Part shown: positions 15,397-16,765 of the stretch, piece after piece
Position numbering within the stretch: position 1 is the stretch's first letter
Layout: each line of letters begins with the position of its first letter
Made by a program: the position numbers and the translations under genes
Notes under the pieces: generated by a model
Database searches by the model: none
Seen by the model: only the letters and a program-made list of their open reading frames with translations
Told to the model about the DNA's origin: nothing
Source of the DNA: CAZVIK01 sp964627045
GTDB taxonomy: Bacteria; Acidobacteriota; Terriglobia; Bryobacterales; Bryobacteraceae
NCBI GenBank assembly: GCA_964627045.1
Contig: CAZVIK010000077.1
Span: 1 to 16,765 of the forward strand
DNA: 16,765 nucleotides
Direction of reading: 5' to 3'

Positions 15397-15819
15397 GTGA
15401 AACTGCGTCTCAACGGACGCCTGGTTCTGGTGTGCGCGGCCCTGGTGGCGTTGGCCGCCTGCTCTCGCCGAACCACCGTCCAGGTACAAACCCCGGCCCA
15501 ACGTGTGGCCGTGTACAACTCGATCCTGGCCGACTCGACCCACGCCATCACCCAGGCGTGCATCGGGTTGCAGACATCCGGCTCCCTCAGCACGGAGCAG
15601 ACGGCGGCCGTGCTCGATTACCTATACAAGATCGCGGCCGCCAGCAAGACGATCGCCCTGTGGCAGAAGTCCGAGTCCCCCTGGAGCGAAGTCGCGCCGC
15701 AGATCCAGGCGCTGCTGGTTAAGATCGTACCGCCCAGCGATACGGTGTCGGCCCTGACCACCAGCGTCACCGCCATCATGGTTCAGGTGCAGGCGATCCT
15801 CGTGGAGGTGCGGAAGTGA
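15397..15819 (+). CDS. small predicted lipoprotein, 140 aa, unknown function
   Basis: Residues 1-21 form a lipoprotein signal peptide with lipobox LAAC (19-22), so Cys22 should be lipidated and the protein anchored facing the periplasm. The mature part (about 118 residues) starts SRRTTVQVQTP and is almost entirely predicted helix, with heptad-like spacing in the last 40 residues (VSALTTSVTAIMVQVQAILVEVRK). No catalytic motif is visible and I do not recognise the family. The start is GTG 15397, backed by AGGAG 8 bases upstream. The stop TGA overlaps the GTG of the following 70-residue gene (GTGA), so the two are translated together and may work as a pair in the envelope. It is divergent from the penicillin acylase gene. 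Confidence 0.85.
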   Translation: MKLRLNGRLVLVCAALVALAACSRRTTVQVQTPAQRVAVYNSILADSTHAITQACIGLQTSGSLSTEQTAAVLDYLYKIAAASKTIALWQKSESPWSEVAPQIQALLVKIVPPSDTVSALTTSVTAIMVQVQAILVEVRK

Positions 15820-16028
15820 ACACCACCACTCTGGTCCTCCAGATCATTAACGCGGCGCTGCTGCTGTTGCCGGTCGCGGCCGAGACCGTCGCCAAGATCA
15901 AAGCGACGCTGGCGGCGGACCCGACCGTCGCCGCCGAATTCGAGGCGATCCTGGCGGGCACGATCGCCGCCGACGATCAGACGCTGGCGCTGATCGAGGA
16001 CTGGCGAAGCGCCAATCCCGGCGCGTAA
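15816..16028 (+). CDS. 70-aa membrane microprotein, unknown function
   Basis: The protein has one hydrophobic helix near residues 4-22 (TLVLQIINAALLLLPVAAE), followed by an alanine-rich, acidic helical tail of about 48 residues (KIKATLAADPTVAAEFEAIL ... DQTLALIEDW). It would sit in the inner membrane with one short domain. The start is GTG 15816, overlapping the lipoprotein stop by GTGA, which supports it as a real gene despite its size. I do not recognise the family. Lipoprotein plus small membrane protein hints at a shared envelope role, but the sequence shows no more. A small hairpin follows 12 bases after the stop. Confidence 0.7.
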   Translation: MNTTTLVLQIINAALLLLPVAAETVAKIKATLAADPTVAAEFEAILAGTIAADDQTLALIEDWRSANPGA

Positions 16029-16035
16029 ACGCGGC

Positions 16036-16068
16036 TTGGGGTGCCCGCGGCTGCGGGCTGAGGGCGCC
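16036..16068 (+). terminator. GC-rich competing hairpins after the microprotein gene
   Basis: GCCCGC/GCGGGC (16041-16046 with 16051-16056, GGCT loop) can form. So can a longer alternative stem, GGGGTGCCC with GGGCGCCCC (16036-16044 with 16060-16068, one G-T pair). No T-tract follows, so this is a weak terminator candidate at best. Confidence 0.3.
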
Positions 16069-16102
16069 CCGGCGGACTCCTATCCCTTTCGCCTCGCCGA
16101 TG

Positions 16103-16111
16103 TGCTACCAT
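16103..16111 (+). promoter_or_regulatory. putative extended -10 promoter of the EF-G-like gene
   Basis: TGCTACCAT (TGn plus TACCAT) lies in the 149-base gap, 66 bases before GTG 16178. No good -35 is seen. The predicted leader is about 60 bases. Low confidence. Confidence 0.28.
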
Positions 16112-16177
16112 GCGGGTTTTGGCGGGCTTCCCGGCCGAAAACAATCCTACCTACTCCTGAGGAACGGAGCCACTCGC

Positions 16178-16765
16178 GTGAAAGTTTACGAAGGCAAGGC
16201 GATACGCAACGTCGGACTGACCGGACACGGCAACTGCGGCAAGACCTCTCTGGCGGCAGCCATGCTGTACCTGGCCGGCGGCACCAACCGTCTCACCCGC
16301 GTCGACGAAGGAAACACGGTAACCGACTTCGACGACGAAGAAGCGCAGCGAAAGATCACCATCTCCACCGGCGTGGCCTTCGTCGAATGGAACAAGCAGA
16401 AGATCAATCTTCTGGACACCCCCGGCTTCAACATCTTCATCAACGACACCAAGGCCGCCCTGGTGGCGGCCGACAGTTCGCTCATCCTGGTGGACAGCGT
16501 GGCCGGTGTCGAGGTGCAGACCGAGAAGGTTTGGAGTTTCGCCGCCGATTTCAAGTTGCCGCGCGCTTTCGTCCTCAATAAACTCGATCGCGAAAACGCC
16601 AGTTTCGAACGGGCCCTGGCCAGCGTGCAGGAGAACTTCGGCCGCGCGGCGGTGCCCGTGCAGTTGCCCATCGGCGCCGAGCGCGAGTTCCGCGGCGTGG
16701 TCGATCTGGTTCGGATGAAGGCGTACATGTACGAACCGGGCGGCAACGGGAAGGGAAAGGAAGAG
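16178..16765 (+). CDS. fusA: elongation factor G-like translational GTPase (5' part, cut by window edge)
   Basis: The first 196 codons run off the right edge; whole EF-G-like proteins have about 690 residues. The G domain is clear: P-loop GHGNCGKT at 16-23, DTPG at 80-83 and NKLD at 134-137, with the expected insert beginning near 150. It is not canonical EF-G. The usual AHVDAGKTT P-loop is replaced by GHGNCGKTSL, and the usual ERERGITI of switch I by DFDDEEAQRKITIST. These are marks of the EF-G-2/FusA2-like paralog class, whose role is less certain than that of housekeeping translocase. The start is GTG 16178, with GGAG (16166-16169) 8 bases upstream. The symbol names the family; the genome probably holds another fusA. 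Confidence 0.92.
   Translation, partial: MKVYEGKAIRNVGLTGHGNCGKTSLAAAMLYLAGGTNRLTRVDEGNTVTDFDDEEAQRKITISTGVAFVEWNKQKINLLDTPGFNIFINDTKAALVAADSSLILVDSVAGVEVQTEKVWSFAADFKLPRAFVLNKLDRENASFERALASVQENFGRAAVPVQLPIGAEREFRGVVDLVRMKAYMYEPGGNGKGKEE

Noticed and set aside
15397..16028. Phage spanin pair (outer lipoprotein plus inner membrane subunit)
   Set aside because: The gene order is reversed, the membrane protein is very short, the lipoprotein is too long, and no endolysin, holin or other phage genes are nearby.

Overview
The window is GC-rich, densely packed bacterial chromosome, most likely from Acidobacteriota of the Bryobacterales/Solibacter group. The main reasons are the C-terminal domain of the 916-residue NHL-repeat protein, which I recognise as the Solibacter-type C-terminal module (TIGR03437 family), the Tat-signal Gfo/Idh/MocA oxidoreductase, and the general gene style. 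This placement comes from family knowledge, not from a database search. There are no rRNA or tRNA genes, CRISPR arrays, insertion sequences or phage structural genes.

Layout. Every gene from 64 to 15079 is on the minus strand; the last three (15397 to the right edge) are on the plus strand. Read in the direction of transcription, the minus-strand block has four parts. (1) 15079-12318: a penicillin-acylase-family Ntn hydrolase and a small P-loop kinase, sharing a GTGA overlap. (2) 12267-10448: a Tat-exported oxidoreductase and a GNAT acetyltransferase, sharing an ATGA overlap, behind an extended -10 promoter. (3) 10327-7577: a single secreted 12-blade NHL protein with its own extended -10 promoter and a clear intrinsic terminator whose stem begins inside the stop codon. 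(4) 7490-685: six overlapping genes encoding an ECF sigma factor, a membrane-anchored zinc-binding anti-sigma/FecR protein with a large outer domain, and two complete ATPase-permease ABC-2 pairs. A conserved-looking 133-residue hypothetical gene (64-465) follows a short stretch holding a small tandem repeat.

The plus-strand side begins with a 317-base divergent spacer. Then come a predicted lipoprotein and a 70-residue membrane microprotein (GTGA overlap), and the 5' part of an EF-G-like translational GTPase cut by the window edge.

How the genes fit together. Part 4 is the best candidate for an undescribed system. An envelope sensor (zinc anti-sigma domain, membrane segment, FecR domain, outer domain) would hold the ECF sigma factor, and the same transcript would supply two ABC-2 transporters. 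The last permease carries a large outer loop that looks like a BamE/OmlA fold. No TonB receptor is nearby, so this is not the classical FecIRA iron arrangement. Putative extended -10 elements (TGn plus a TATA-like hexamer) precede four transcription units. The penicillin acylase gene may produce a leaderless mRNA.
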